NCBI GenBank assembly: GCA_963977005.1
Contig: CAXBMQ010000001.1
Span: forward strand, 370,651 to 434,650
DNA: 64,000 nucleotides
From: CAXBCP01 sp963977005
GTDB taxonomy: Bacteria > Pseudomonadota > Alphaproteobacteria > MPNO01 > UBA830
Direction of reading: 5' to 3'
Shown: one piece after another, positions 10,526 through 19,936 of the stretch
How the letters are laid out: every line of letters starts with the position of its first letter
Numbering within the stretch: position 1 is the stretch's first letter
Translations under genes and position numbers: made by a program
Notes under the pieces: generated by a model
Databases searched by the model: none
Told to the model about the DNA's origin: nothing
The model's input: only the letters and a program-made list of their open reading frames with translations

Positions 10526-10553
10526 GAAAACGGCGGCCACAAGGGCCGCCGCT
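10526..10553 (-). terminator. Rho-independent terminator after the chemoreceptor gene
   Basis: Reading the minus strand, an 8-bp GC stem (CGGCGGCC / GGCCGCCG with a short CTTGT loop) is followed by TTTTC, 24 bp beyond the chemoreceptor stop. The remainder of the 263-bp gap to the cupin start (10314-10576) holds no gene. Confidence 0.8.
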
Positions 10554-10576
10554 CAAGTCTTGAAATCGCCCGAAGC

Positions 10577-12721
10577 TTACGCCGCGCGCACAGTATCCAG
10601 AAACTTCTGGACTTCACTACGCAGCGTTTCTCCCTGCTGACCGAGGCTGGTCGCGGCGTCGAGCATCTGGCCGCTGACCGTCATACTCTCCGCGGCAACC
10701 GCCGTCACATCGGCGATCGCGGTGGAGACGTCCTGCGTACCGGCTGCCGCCTGCTGTACGTTCTCCGCGATCTCGCGGGTCGCGGCGCCCTGCTCGCCGA
10801 CCGCGGCGACAACGGAAGTTGCGATTTCGCCGATCTCTACGATCGTGCCGCCGATACCCTGAATCGCCTGCACGGCGTCCTCGGTTGCCGACTGAATTGC
10901 ACCGATCTGGGTACCGATTTCCTCGGTTGCCTTGGCGGTCTGGTCGGCCAGGGATTTGACCTCGGTCGCAACCACGGCAAACCCCTTGCCGGCCTCGCCG
11001 GCGCGGGCCGCCTCGATCGTCGCGTTCAGTGCCAGCAAATTCGTCTGGCTCGCGATATCGTTGATCAGGCTGATCACGTCGCCGATTTTCTGCGCGCCCT
11101 CGGCCAGCCCTTCGACCTTTTTGTTGGTCTCCTGCGCACCGGCAACGGCATTCTGCGCGATCTCGTTACTATGCGTCACCTGTCGGCTGATCTCCTCAAC
11201 CGAGGCCGATAGCTCCTCGGTCGCGCTGGCAACGGTCTGCACGTTGCTTGTCGCTTCCTCGGCGCCGGCGGCGACCGTGGTCGCCTGCTCCGACGTTTTC
11301 TGCGCCGTTGCCGACATCTTCTCGGCGGATGACCGCATCTGATCCGTCGCGGAAGCAACCGATGAAACAACGCCCATCACGTTCTTTTCGAATTCGTCCG
11401 CCATGCGAAGCATTGCCTGCTGGCGTTCGGTTTCGGCTTTTGCGTCGGCAACGCGCTTTTCTTCGGCCGCCTGCTGCTCGGCGTCCCGCTGTGCCTCTTC
11501 CAGCTTGCGCTTTTCGGCTTCCTGTTGCCGGGTCTCCTCCTCGCGCCGTTCGGCATCCCGCTTCAGGTTCTCGCGGAACGTCTCGAGCGCCCGCGCCATT
11601 CCGCCGATTTCGTCACGGTATTCCTTGCCGTCGATCTCGAGTTCGGTGTTTCCTTCTGCCAGCTGGTCCACCGTTTCCGAAAATCTGCGAACCGGGACGG
11701 TGATGCTACGCGCCACGAGGAACCCACCGGCAATACTCAGCAGCAGGATTGCCGCCACCATGCCGATCAGAAAAACGTTCAGCGCTTCCTTCATCGCCTG
11801 GCGATCTGCCCCGGCCTCCGTCATTTTCGCGGCCGTAAACTCATGGACGGCATCGAACGGCGGCACCATGCCGGCAAAAATCGTCGACAGTTTTTTGGTT
11901 TCGGCTTTCAAGAGCAGGCTTTTCGCGGCGAATTTCTTGAAATCGGCGACATAAGTATCCAGCAGGGCGTTGATTGCCCGCTGTTCGGACGCCGGTAACA
12001 GGGAAGCCGCCAGAATCGAGCGGAATTCGGCCTGCCTTTTGTCGATGCGGCCGATGTATTTCTCCGCGCTCCGCATAATGAAGTCTTTTTCGTGACGACG
12101 CATCATCAGCATCTTGACCGTCAATGCATCGAGATTAGCCGTTTTCAGGCGCGTTTCCACACCGTGTACCGCTTTGCGCAGGCTGCCCTGAAGGCCGGAT
12201 TTCTCGTCCAGGCCAAGCTCGTTCTGGAGCCCGAACACCGTTGCGAACTGCGCCCTGTGCGACGCCAGCCCGGCCGCGATGGCCTTGAGCTCCGCCTCGA
12301 CCGGCCGCGCGTTCAGGATGTCGGCAAGGGCTTTCACCGTCGCCTGCGCCCGTCCGGCGGCTTTCGCGTACTTGGCTTCATATTTTTCGGCCCGCCGCAG
12401 CAGGAAATCCTTCTCGCTGCGGCGCATCTGAAGCGTGGCAATGATGAGCTGTTCGTTCTGCCGCTCTATCTCGGCATAGGAATCGTACGACGCTTCGTTG
12501 GCGTCGAGCGCCATCTCCAGCCCACCGGCCGTAATCGCCATTGCCGCGACGCCGATGACGCCCGCGCCGACAAGCGTCCAGACCCGCTGACCGATTGTCC
12601 GGTTGCGCAGAAACCGTTCCAGGCCTCCGATCTTCGCGAGGCCCTTGCCTGCTTGGTCCGAATCGTTGCCGGGTTCGGCAACTGCGTTTTCTTCAATACC
12701 GTGATCTGTTTCTGAGGACAC
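10577..12721 (-). CDS. Methyl-accepting chemotaxis protein with HBM sensor domain
   Basis: A 714-residue chemoreceptor. Layout: charged cytoplasmic N terminus, TM1 about 48-68, periplasmic helical bimodular (HBM) sensor about 70-312, TM2 about 315-337, HAMP about 338-390, a Glu/Arg-rich coiled coil, then the signalling hairpin with the tip INDIASQTNLLALNATIEAARAGE. The two HBM modules are betrayed by twin motifs RRSEKDFLLRRAEKY (near 100) and RRHEKDFIMRSAEKY (near 208). HBM receptors characterised so far bind small organic acids. It starts with GTG at 12721 behind AAAGGT; no CheB/CheR-tethering pentapeptide is seen at the C terminus. It stands alone, with no other chemotaxis gene nearby. Confidence 0.95.
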   Translation of the reverse strand: MSSETDHGIEENAVAEPGNDSDQAGKGLAKIGGLERFLRNRTIGQRVWTLVGAGVIGVAAMAITAGGLEMALDANEASYDSYAEIERQNEQLIIATLQMRRSEKDFLLRRAEKYEAKYAKAAGRAQATVKALADILNARPVEAELKAIAAGLASHRAQFATVFGLQNELGLDEKSGLQGSLRKAVHGVETRLKTANLDALTVKMLMMRRHEKDFIMRSAEKYIGRIDKRQAEFRSILAASLLPASEQRAINALLDTYVADFKKFAAKSLLLKAETKKLSTIFAGMVPPFDAVHEFTAAKMTEAGADRQAMKEALNVFLIGMVAAILLLSIAGGFLVARSITVPVRRFSETVDQLAEGNTELEIDGKEYRDEIGGMARALETFRENLKRDAERREEETRQQEAEKRKLEEAQRDAEQQAAEEKRVADAKAETERQQAMLRMADEFEKNVMGVVSSVASATDQMRSSAEKMSATAQKTSEQATTVAAGAEEATSNVQTVASATEELSASVEEISRQVTHSNEIAQNAVAGAQETNKKVEGLAEGAQKIGDVISLINDIASQTNLLALNATIEAARAGEAGKGFAVVATEVKSLADQTAKATEEIGTQIGAIQSATEDAVQAIQGIGGTIVEIGEIATSVVAAVGEQGAATREIAENVQQAAAGTQDVSTAIADVTAVAAESMTVSGQMLDAATSLGQQGETLRSEVQKFLDTVRAA

Positions 12722-12849
12722 TGGTCTGACCTTTGCTAATCTGGGTTATGTGGCGACGCAGTGAAATAAAAGCGTCTAAAACCGATAACCGGAAATTGGC
12801 CTTAAACTGTAAAAAGGGAGTAAACTTTGCCGCCGGAAAAACAGTTTTT

Positions 12850-13890
12850 TCAGGCGGCCGCCCCGGTCAGGTCCGCCAGCGGCCAGCGCGGGCGGGGGGC
12901 GAAATCCAGATCGTCGGTCAGGCCGAGACGCAGGCGTTCGATTCCGGCCCACGCGATCATCGCGCCGTTATCGGTACACAGTCCCGGCGGCGGCACCACG
13001 CACCGGAAGCCGAGCAGCGCGCACATCCCTGTCAGCTTTTCGCGGAGCGCCGAATTGGCAGCAACACCGCCGGCAACGACAAGGGTTTTGCCATCGGGAT
13101 GTTTTTCGTCGAAGTCGGCGATGGCATGGGCGCACCGGTCGGCCAGAACATCGGCCACGGCGGCCTGGAACGACGCGGCGATATCGGCCGCATCCGTCTC
13201 CGACAGGCTGTCGCCCGGCAGGTCGAGAATCGCCTGGCGCACCGATGTCTTGAGGCCCGAGAACGACATGTCGCAGCCGGGGCGCCCCTTCATCGGGCGC
13301 GGGAAGGCGAACCGCCTGGCGTCGCCCGACCGGGCAGCGGCCTCCACCGCCGGACCGCCGGGAAAGCCGAGCCCCATCATCTTCGCGCATTTATCGAACG
13401 CCTCGCCGACCGCATCGTCGACCGTACCGCCCATGAGCGTATACCGTCCCGGTGCGGTGACGGTCAGGAACTGGCAATGGCCCCCCGATACGAGCAGCAG
13501 CAGATAGGGAAACGCCACATCGTCGGTGAGCCGCGCGGTCAGCGCATGGCCCTCGAGATGGTTGACCGCGACGAAGGGCAGGTTCCGCGTTGCCGCCATT
13601 GCCTTTGCGGTCATGGCGCCGACGATAACGCCGCCGATCAGCCCGGGGCCGGCGGTAGCGGCGATCCCGTCGAGATCGGCGACAGCCATATCGGCCTCGG
13701 CCAGCGTCCGGCGGATGACATCTTCGACAATATCGAGATGTGCCCGGGCAGCGATTTCGGGCACGACACCACCAAAAGCCTTGTGTTCGTCAAGCTGGGA
13801 ATAGATAACATTTCCCAGAATACGGCGGTCGTCGGCGACGATGGCCGCCGCCGTCTCATCACAGCTCGTTTCAATTCCGAGGACGATCAT
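12850..13890 (-). CDS. tsaD: tRNA N6-adenosine threonylcarbamoyltransferase
   Basis: Transfers the threonylcarbamoyl group to A37 of ANN-decoding tRNAs, with TsaB/TsaE as partners. The 346-residue protein opens MIVLGIETSCDETAAAIV and has the metal ligands H111 and H115 in NHLEGH, LLLVSGGHCQ, the FDKCAKMMGLGFPGGP segment and a C-terminal CTDNGAMIAWAG. It is divergent from hemC across 137 bp, the usual alphaproteobacterial arrangement. Confidence 0.98.
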   Translation of the reverse strand: MIVLGIETSCDETAAAIVADDRRILGNVIYSQLDEHKAFGGVVPEIAARAHLDIVEDVIRRTLAEADMAVADLDGIAATAGPGLIGGVIVGAMTAKAMAATRNLPFVAVNHLEGHALTARLTDDVAFPYLLLLVSGGHCQFLTVTAPGRYTLMGGTVDDAVGEAFDKCAKMMGLGFPGGPAVEAAARSGDARRFAFPRPMKGRPGCDMSFSGLKTSVRQAILDLPGDSLSETDAADIAASFQAAVADVLADRCAHAIADFDEKHPDGKTLVVAGGVAANSALREKLTGMCALLGFRCVVPPPGLCTDNGAMIAWAGIERLRLGLTDDLDFAPRPRWPLADLTGAAA

Positions 13891-14027
13891 CGATATGAAT
13901 GCGCATTCTGAAAACCGGGGACGGCGACCCTACCTCAGAGTGTCCCCGAATTCCACGGTCGTCGGCATGCCGGGCGGGCAAACGCTATGAGGAGCGGCCC
14001 GGTCGTGAATCGGATACGGTTGTCCGG

Positions 14028-14969
14028 ATGACGGCACCTGTGGTTCGGATCGGTACGCGCGGCAGCCCGCTGGCGCTCTGGCAGGCGAATGAAGTGCGCC
14101 GCCGGCTTGGCGACGCTCATCCCGACCTTGCCGATGACGGCGCCGTTCAGATCGAGGTTATCCGGACATCCGGGGACCGCCTGCAGCAGGGCACCCTGTA
14201 CGATGTCGGCGGGAAAGGCCTGTTCACCAAGGAAATCGAAGAGGCGATGCTGGCGGGGACGATCGATATCGCCGTCCATTCCATGAAGGACGTGCCGACA
14301 TGGTTTCCCGACGGTCTGACCGTCGACTGCCTGCTGCCGCGCGCGGACCCGCGCGATGCCCTGATCGCGCCGGGGTCGGCCACCATCGCCGAGCTTCCGG
14401 CCGGCATCACCGTCGGTACGGCGTCGCTCCGGCGCAAGGCGCTGCTGCTGCACCGACGCCCCGATCTCAAGGTGGTTCCGCTGCGCGGCAATGTCGACAC
14501 ACGGCTCGGCAAGGTGTTGACCGGACAGGTCGATGCGACGTTTCTGGCCGTTGCCGGGCTCGACCGGCTGGGGCGAAAGGATGTCGGCGCCCAGCCGGTC
14601 GAGCCGGAAGAAATGCTCCCCGCGGTCTGCCAGGGCATTGTCGGCATCGAACGTCGCCTGGACGACGACCGTATCGCCGCCCTGCTTGAGCCGTTGAACG
14701 ATACCGAGGCGGCGCTCGGTTCCGCCGCCGAACGCAGCCTGCTGGCCGGGCTGGACGGGTCCTGCCGCACACCCATTGCCGCCCTGGCGGAGATCGACGG
14801 CGACGAGATGTACCTGCGGACCGCGATCGTGCGCCCCGACGGGAGCGAACTGATCGGAACCGACCGCCGGGGTGCCGCCGCGGACGGCGCCCGGATGGGA
14901 AAAGACGCTGCGGCCGAGCTTCGCGGCAAGGCCGGACCGGGATTTTTTAGCGAGGCAGAAGATGACTGA
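14028..14969 (+). CDS. hemC: Hydroxymethylbilane synthase (porphobilinogen deaminase)
   Basis: Polymerises four porphobilinogens into hydroxymethylbilane in haem and corrin synthesis. The 313-residue protein opens MTAPVVRIGTRGSPLALWQA and contains GKGLFTKEIEEAML, HSMKDVPT, RRKALLLHRRPDL and the dipyrromethane-cofactor cysteine in LDGSCRTPIA. The ATG at 14028 is chosen because the catalytic N terminus follows it; the frame is open further upstream. It overlaps the next frame by 8 bp. Confidence 0.97.
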   Translation: MTAPVVRIGTRGSPLALWQANEVRRRLGDAHPDLADDGAVQIEVIRTSGDRLQQGTLYDVGGKGLFTKEIEEAMLAGTIDIAVHSMKDVPTWFPDGLTVDCLLPRADPRDALIAPGSATIAELPAGITVGTASLRRKALLLHRRPDLKVVPLRGNVDTRLGKVLTGQVDATFLAVAGLDRLGRKDVGAQPVEPEEMLPAVCQGIVGIERRLDDDRIAALLEPLNDTEAALGSAAERSLLAGLDGSCRTPIAALAEIDGDEMYLRTAIVRPDGSELIGTDRRGAAADGARMGKDAAAELRGKAGPGFFSEAEDD

Positions 14970-17199
14970 ACGCCGCCGCAAACGCGCCCTGATCACGCGT
15001 CCGCAGGAGGATTCCGCGGATGCCGCCATCGCGCTGGCCCGGCGCGGCATAACGCCCGTCCTGGCGCCGATGATGCGTATCGAGTACGCCAAGACGGATA
15101 TCGGCAACGAGGTGGCGCTGGCGCAGGCGGTTCTGTTTACCAGCCGGAACGGCGTTCGCGCCTTCGCGCGGCTGTCCCCGCGGCGCGATATCACGGTACT
15201 TGCGGTGGGAGATTCGACAGCGGCGCTCGCCCGCGATAACGGATTCGTCAACGTGGAAAGCGCCGGGGGCGACAGCGCCGATCTCGCCCGGCTGACAATC
15301 GACCGGCTGGACCCGGCGAACGGCCTGCTGTTCCATGCGGCGGGCGCAACCGTGGCCGGCGACCTGACCGAGGCGCTGAACAAGGCCGGTTTCAAAACCG
15401 TGCGCCGGACCCTTTACGAAGCAAAGGCGCTGGACGCCCTGAAGGAGGATACGGCAACCGCGCTGCGCGACCGCACCCTCGACTACGTTCTGTTCTTTTC
15501 GCCGCGGACGGGGCGCATCTTTGCCGATCTGGTCGAGAAAGCGGGACTTGCAAAAACCTGCGACAGCCTGACGGCAATCTGTCTCTCGGCGGGGGTTGCG
15601 TCGGAAATTAAAAACATCCAATGGCAGAACACCGTTATCGCCCAACACCCGACGACGGCATCCCTGCTGTCGATCATCGCGACGCTGGATGACACCGAGA
15701 CCCCGCCGCCCTCGGAGCCCGCGCCGGCGACCGACCGGGAACGACGGCCGGAAACGGCCGCGACCACACCTGTCCCCGACAGCACCGAGAACGAGACAGA
15801 GACCGGGTCGGAGACCGAGACCGGGGCTGAAAACCCGGAAGCAGGCGAAACCGCCGAAACAGGCGCCCCGGTTGTACAAAGCACGATTGCGGAGGAAGAT
15901 GGCGCAAAGCCGCAAGAGAGCGCAATGACCGAAACGAACCCAGCGAAACAGGAATCCGGGCGGCCGTCCGAAAAATCGGCGGAAACCGCGGATGCGCCGG
16001 AAGAACCGGAAACATCCGAGATGCGCGATTCCGCTGCGGCGCTATCGGCCGCCCTGGCGTCGGCACCGCCGGCGAGCGCAACATCCGGCCGGTCCAGGAC
16101 AGGCACGGTCCTGGTGACCCTTGTTGCCGTGATCGTCGTACTGGGTGCCGGATATGCAACGCTGCCGTCCTGGCGCGATCGCCTGCCACCGGTCGTCCGG
16201 GATCACCTTGCGGGAACCGCTGCCGTCTCCGAGGCCCTGCAGCGGGAGAATCGCGAACTCGGCGCGCGGCTCGCCGACATCGCCGCAATTCTGCGGACCA
16301 AAGAGGCGGATCTCGACGCCGCCCAAAGCCGGATTTCGGCGATGGAAAAACAGACGGACGATCTGAATGCCCGCATCGCCGCCGGTGAAAAAGCGCTGAC
16401 CGAACTGCGTGCGGCCAATGCGGAAGGCACGGCGGCAGCGGCGGAAAACACGGCGCTCAAAGACCGCATCGAAACACTGAATGACTCGCTGGCCGCCGAA
16501 AAAGCGGCGCGCGCCGCCGCCGAGGCCGCAACGCAGAAAGCCGAAGCGCTGGCGGCAGAACGCGCGGCGGCGGCCGGAAAACTTGCCGCGACGGTCGAAA
16601 TGACGACCGGCAGGATCGCCGGGCTGAAGAAAGAGCTGGATACGGCACGACAGGCGGTCGTGCTAGCCGGCAAGGCGGACACCGTCGCCCTGGCGGCGCG
16701 CAAACTGCGCGATACCCTGGACGGCGCCGCGCCGTTCGAGGCCGAGATATCTGCGCTGAAAGCGGCTGCCGGAGACGCGCCGGCGGTGAGCGCCGCCCTG
16801 GAGAGGATAGAACCGCTTGCGCCTGCGGGTGTTGCGACACGCAGCGACCTGTTCGCCCGGCTGCCGGCCACGGTCGCCGCCGCCGTAGCGGCGGAGCGCC
16901 GGCCGAAAAACGACGGCTGGATCGACAGAACGGTCGCGAAACTGACCGGTTTCGTCACCGTCCGGCGGATCGACGGCAAGGGCGCGGGTTCCGATGCGAT
17001 CCTCGCGCGGGCGGAAATGGCGGCCCGGCGCGGCGACCTGCCGGCGGCGGTGGCGGAAATCTCGGCCCTGACCGGCCCCGGCGCGGCGGCAGCGGCCCCC
17101 TGGCTTGAAGCCGCACAGGCCCGCATTGCCGTCGACCGGGCGCGGACGGCGCTCGACAAGATCGTCCTGACGGGCGTCGCCGCGGGAGACCCTTCATGA
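14962..17199 (+). CDS. hemD: HemD uroporphyrinogen-III synthase fused to a mitofilin (Mic60-like) domain
   Basis: One uninterrupted 745-codon frame. Residues 1-240 are a uroporphyrinogen-III synthase: ALITRPQEDS start, FTSRNGVRAF, FHAAGATVAGDL, YVLFFSPRTGRIF and a final TTASLLSII. Residues 241-370 are a Pro/Glu/Thr-rich linker, 381-400 a transmembrane helix, about 415-595 an alanine-rich coiled coil and 600-745 a mitofilin-type C-terminal domain. In many alphaproteobacteria these are two genes, hemD and a mic60-like gene, in this same place. Here no stop separates them; an in-frame ATG at 15925 with AGAGAG upstream could still launch a separate membrane product. The Mic60 part is expected to shape inner-membrane folds, tying a cytosolic haem enzyme to the membrane. 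Confidence 0.9.
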   Translation: MTERRRKRALITRPQEDSADAAIALARRGITPVLAPMMRIEYAKTDIGNEVALAQAVLFTSRNGVRAFARLSPRRDITVLAVGDSTAALARDNGFVNVESAGGDSADLARLTIDRLDPANGLLFHAAGATVAGDLTEALNKAGFKTVRRTLYEAKALDALKEDTATALRDRTLDYVLFFSPRTGRIFADLVEKAGLAKTCDSLTAICLSAGVASEIKNIQWQNTVIAQHPTTASLLSIIATLDDTETPPPSEPAPATDRERRPETAATTPVPDSTENETETGSETETGAENPEAGETAETGAPVVQSTIAEEDGAKPQESAMTETNPAKQESGRPSEKSAETADAPEEPETSEMRDSAAALSAALASAPPASATSGRSRTGTVLVTLVAVIVVLGAGYATLPSWRDRLPPVVRDHLAGTAAVSEALQRENRELGARLADIAAILRTKEADLDAAQSRISAMEKQTDDLNARIAAGEKALTELRAANAEGTAAAAENTALKDRIETLNDSLAAEKAARAAAEAATQKAEALAAERAAAAGKLAATVEMTTGRIAGLKKELDTARQAVVLAGKADTVALAARKLRDTLDGAAPFEAEISALKAAAGDAPAVSAALERIEPLAPAGVATRSDLFARLPATVAAAVAAERRPKNDGWIDRTVAKLTGFVTVRRIDGKGAGSDAILARAEMAARRGDLPAAVAEISALTGPGAAAAAPWLEAAQARIAVDRARTALDKIVLTGVAAGDPS

Positions 17200-18659
17200 T
17201 CCGGTTTACGATTTCGATCATCGCAGCGCTGGCGGTCGTCGTGGCCGCCGCGATCTGGTTCAGCGACCGGCCGGGCGCGGTATCCATCGAATGGCAGGGC
17301 TGGCTGATCGAAATGTCGGTCGGCCGGTTTGTGCTGGCCGCCGCGATTGTACTGGCCGCCGCCCTGATCGTGATCGGGCTGTTCCGCACCATCGGGCATG
17401 TGCCGGGACGCATACGCGAAAGCCTGCGGACATCGCGACGCGAACGCGGCTACCGCGCGCTGACCCATGGCATGGTCGCCGTCGCCGCAGGCGATCCGGA
17501 CGAGGCCAACCGCCAGGCCCGGCGCGCGGATGTGCTGCTCAACGAACCGCCGCTGACAATGCTGCTCTCCGCCCAGGCGGCCCAGCTGAACGGCGACGAA
17601 GAAGCCGCCACACGGTATTTCAGCGCCATGCTGGAACGGCCCGAAACCGCTTTTCTCGGCGTCCGCGGCCTGCTGATGCAGGCGCAGAAGAACAACGACC
17701 GGCGCGGTGCGCTGGAATACGCCGAGCGCGCCTATCGACTGCAGCCGAAAACGCCCTGGGTTCTGAACACCATGTTCGACCTGCAGGTCGCCGAGGGAAA
17801 ATGGCAGGCCGCGCTGTCGACCCTGGAAGAAGCCGTGAAGCGGCGAGCGGTGACCGCCGAGGCAGCCCGGGATCGCCGGGCAACGGTGTTGCTTGGGTGC
17901 AGCAGCGAAGCGGAAGCGGGCGGCGAGCCGGCCGAAGCGCTCAAATTCGCAAAGCGCGCCAACACGCTGGCGCCGGAATTCCTGCCCGCCGTGCTGCGCT
18001 GCGCGGACCTGATGGTGCGCGCCGGCAAGACCCGCCCGGCAACACGCATGATCCAGGATGCCTGGGAGCGCACGCCGCACCCGGAGCTCGCCCGCCTTTA
18101 CGGCGAAATGGAAAAGGCGGACGGCGACGTGCTGAAACGGGTCAAGCGGTTCGAGCGCCTGCTGTCCTTCAACGCCGACCATCGGGAAAGCCATATTGCA
18201 CTGGCGCAGGCGGCGCTTGCGGCGGAACTGTGGGGCGAAGCGCGAAACCATCTGGAAAAAGCCGCGGGCGACGACCCACCGGCCCGTGTCTGCCGGATGA
18301 TGGCCGATCTGGAAGAGCGATCGGGAAAAGATCCGCAGGCCGTGCACACCTGGCTGCTCCGCGCCTCCGATGCGCCGCCCGACCCGGCCTGGATCTGCAG
18401 CGATTGCGGCGCCGCCTGGGGAGACTGGACACCTGTGTGCGGGCATTGCCAGGCGCTGGGAACGCTGACCTGGGAACCGCCGGCCCGCGCGCCGACGGCC
18501 GGCCTGCGCCTCGCCGGTGCGGATGACGGCCATGGCGACATCCTCGATCAGGAGGGCGGCACCCTGCTGCTGGAAGACGAGATCACGGAGGACACACAAG
18601 CCGGCCCCTCCGCGGCCGGCGAAAATACGGACGACAAGCATCCGCCTTCCCGGCCCTGA
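17196..18659 (+). CDS. hemY: Haem biosynthesis protein HemY (TPR membrane protein)
   Basis: A 487-residue inner-membrane protein: two N-terminal TM helices (about 1-22 and 45-64), then helical TPR-like repeats rich in alanine, and near the C terminus a zinc-ribbon-like CSDCG ... CGHC pair. This is the COG3898 HemY of proteobacteria, not the protoporphyrinogen oxidase of the same name. The start overlaps the mitofilin stop as ATGA. It ends the haem operon; no clear terminator hairpin is seen before the tRNA region. Confidence 0.92.
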   Translation: MIRFTISIIAALAVVVAAAIWFSDRPGAVSIEWQGWLIEMSVGRFVLAAAIVLAAALIVIGLFRTIGHVPGRIRESLRTSRRERGYRALTHGMVAVAAGDPDEANRQARRADVLLNEPPLTMLLSAQAAQLNGDEEAATRYFSAMLERPETAFLGVRGLLMQAQKNNDRRGALEYAERAYRLQPKTPWVLNTMFDLQVAEGKWQAALSTLEEAVKRRAVTAEAARDRRATVLLGCSSEAEAGGEPAEALKFAKRANTLAPEFLPAVLRCADLMVRAGKTRPATRMIQDAWERTPHPELARLYGEMEKADGDVLKRVKRFERLLSFNADHRESHIALAQAALAAELWGEARNHLEKAAGDDPPARVCRMMADLEERSGKDPQAVHTWLLRASDAPPDPAWICSDCGAAWGDWTPVCGHCQALGTLTWEPPARAPTAGLRLAGADDGHGDILDQEGGTLLLEDEITEDTQAGPSAAGENTDDKHPPSRP

Positions 18660-18742
18660 CGCCGCCCTGTCGCTTCTCCTCTTGTTTGTCCGGGCATTAG
18701 GCGTTATTTGTCCGCCTGCAATCGACAAGCCGGATTGCACAG

Positions 18743-18780
18743 GCCGCCTTAGCTCAGCTGGTAGAGCATCGCATTCGTAA
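18743..18780 (+). pseudogene. Orphan 5' half of tRNA-Thr(CGT), likely integration scar
   Basis: These 38 bp are identical to the first half (acceptor 5' strand, D arm and anticodon 5' strand plus loop) of the intact tRNA-Thr at 18867, and then the match stops in the anticodon loop. The following 86 bp (18781-18866) are unrelated to tRNA-Thr but contain GGTTCAGTTGGTTAGAG at about 18810-18826, which resembles the D arm of another tRNA. A break in the anticodon loop is the classical crossover site of tyrosine recombinases, so this is probably the remnant of an integrated element. Confidence 0.85.
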
Positions 18781-18866
18781 GAAGCGGGTCTACCGGGATA
18801 GATTAAGGTGGTTCAGTTGGTTAGAGATGTCGTGTTTGAATTAATACGGCTATAATACGGTTTAGG

Positions 18867-18942
18867 GCCGCCTTAGCTCAGCTGGTAGAGCATCGCATTC
18901 GTAATGCGGGGGTCGCGTGTTCGAGTCACGCAGGCGGCACCA
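18867..18942 (+). tRNA. tRNA-Thr (anticodon CGT)
   Basis: A 76-nt tRNA with a 7-bp acceptor stem (GCCGCCT / AGGCGGC), D arm GCTC...GAGC, anticodon stem TCGCA / TGCGG with loop TTCGTAA (anticodon CGT, codon ACG), T arm GCGTG / CACGC around TTCGAGT, and an encoded ACCA end. It is complete despite the nearby duplication of its 5' half, and borders an AT-richer insertion on its 3' side. Confidence 0.97.
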
Positions 18943-19168
18943 CTACTATTGATAGATGATCCGTCAACCCCCGGTGGCAAGAGATCGGCCTATCGATTGA
19001 TCAAAATTCGCAATAATTTATACGGTTTTTTCGGGACCCTGTTAATCCTGAGTACTGGCCGTTTATGAAAATCTGAGCTAGACGACTGGCGAAGGTTGCG
19101 CGACATTCTATTGTGCAATGATCTCAAATCGCTAAATATGTGCGACTTTAGATAGAGAGTTTGGAAAA

Positions 19169-19933
19169 ATGAGCGAAGATTTTAACCTCCCAGCCTCCTC
19201 AATTGAGGAAGTAAATAAGATTATCGCAGGCTATGCTGCCTTAGACAAACCTTCAACGCTTGCCGACGTCAGCAAGGCGACAGGTGGTGTTCCCGAGTCA
19301 ACTGTCAGTCGAAATTCCAAGTTTTTGGTCTCGGTTGGGATCATTGAGTCGGGTGCGAAGAAAGCATCAACCGACGTTGGCAAACGTTTGGGGAACGCAC
19401 TATCACATAATCTGGAAGATGAAGTGCGCGAAGCATATGCTGAGATTGTTTCAGATAGCGAGTTTTTGAAGAATATTCTAAGTGCAGTGCGTATACGAAA
19501 AGGGATGGAAGAAAGCTCGCTTCGAGCTCATATCGCTTATAGCGCCGGGGCAAAAAAATCTGGGTATACGACTGCCGGTGCTGGAACGATTATCCAGATC
19601 CTTAGAATGACCGGCCACCTGAATGAAGAAGACGGAAAGCTAGTGGTTGGGTCAACATCGACTCAGTGGCAGCAATCTGAAAATGAAATCGGTACCGCTG
19701 ATAGAGAGAAACTTAGAGGCATCCCCGCCCCCCCAGCCATTCGAACCACTAACGAAGGCCTCCGGGTACAAATCGGGGACGAGGATTCACCTTTTGCTAT
19801 TTCGATTGACGTCAAAGTTACCTGCACAACTGATGACCTTGAAAACCTTGGGCGCAAACTCCGCAAGGTTGTTGATGATTTCTCTCAGAAGCCGCAATCC
19901 GATGAAAACGATCAAGACGCAACGGCGAATTAA
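19169..19933 (+). CDS. Winged-helix DNA-binding-like protein of a two-gene cassette, unknown function
   Basis: A 254-residue protein with no family I can name. Residues about 10-75 read as a winged helix (STLADVSKATGGVPESTVSRNSKFLVSVGIIE, followed by a wing), and about 95-160 as a second one (GYTTAGAGTIIQILRMTGHLNEEDGKLVV), recalling two tandem wHTHs. The C terminus (about 190-254) has a beta-rich stretch and a helix ending in an acidic Asp/Gln-rich tail. The gene is AT-richer than its neighbours with different codon choice. It ends TAATAA, and the partner gene starts 3 bp later, so they are translationally coupled. A role as regulator, antitoxin or sensor of the HEPN-like partner is inference. 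Confidence 0.75.
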   Translation: MSEDFNLPASSIEEVNKIIAGYAALDKPSTLADVSKATGGVPESTVSRNSKFLVSVGIIESGAKKASTDVGKRLGNALSHNLEDEVREAYAEIVSDSEFLKNILSAVRIRKGMEESSLRAHIAYSAGAKKSGYTTAGAGTIIQILRMTGHLNEEDGKLVVGSTSTQWQQSENEIGTADREKLRGIPAPPAIRTTNEGLRVQIGDEDSPFAISIDVKVTCTTDDLENLGRKLRKVVDDFSQKPQSDENDQDATAN

Positions 19934-19936
19934 TAA

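Noticed and set aside
16203..18740. An 845-codon minus-strand open frame opposite hemY and the mitofilin region
   Set aside because: Shadow of the plus-strand haem operon; low-complexity Ala/Ser/Arg translation without motifs.
18781..18866. A second complete tRNA between the two tRNA-Thr copies
   Set aside because: Only a D-arm-like stretch is present; there is no matching acceptor, anticodon or T arm.
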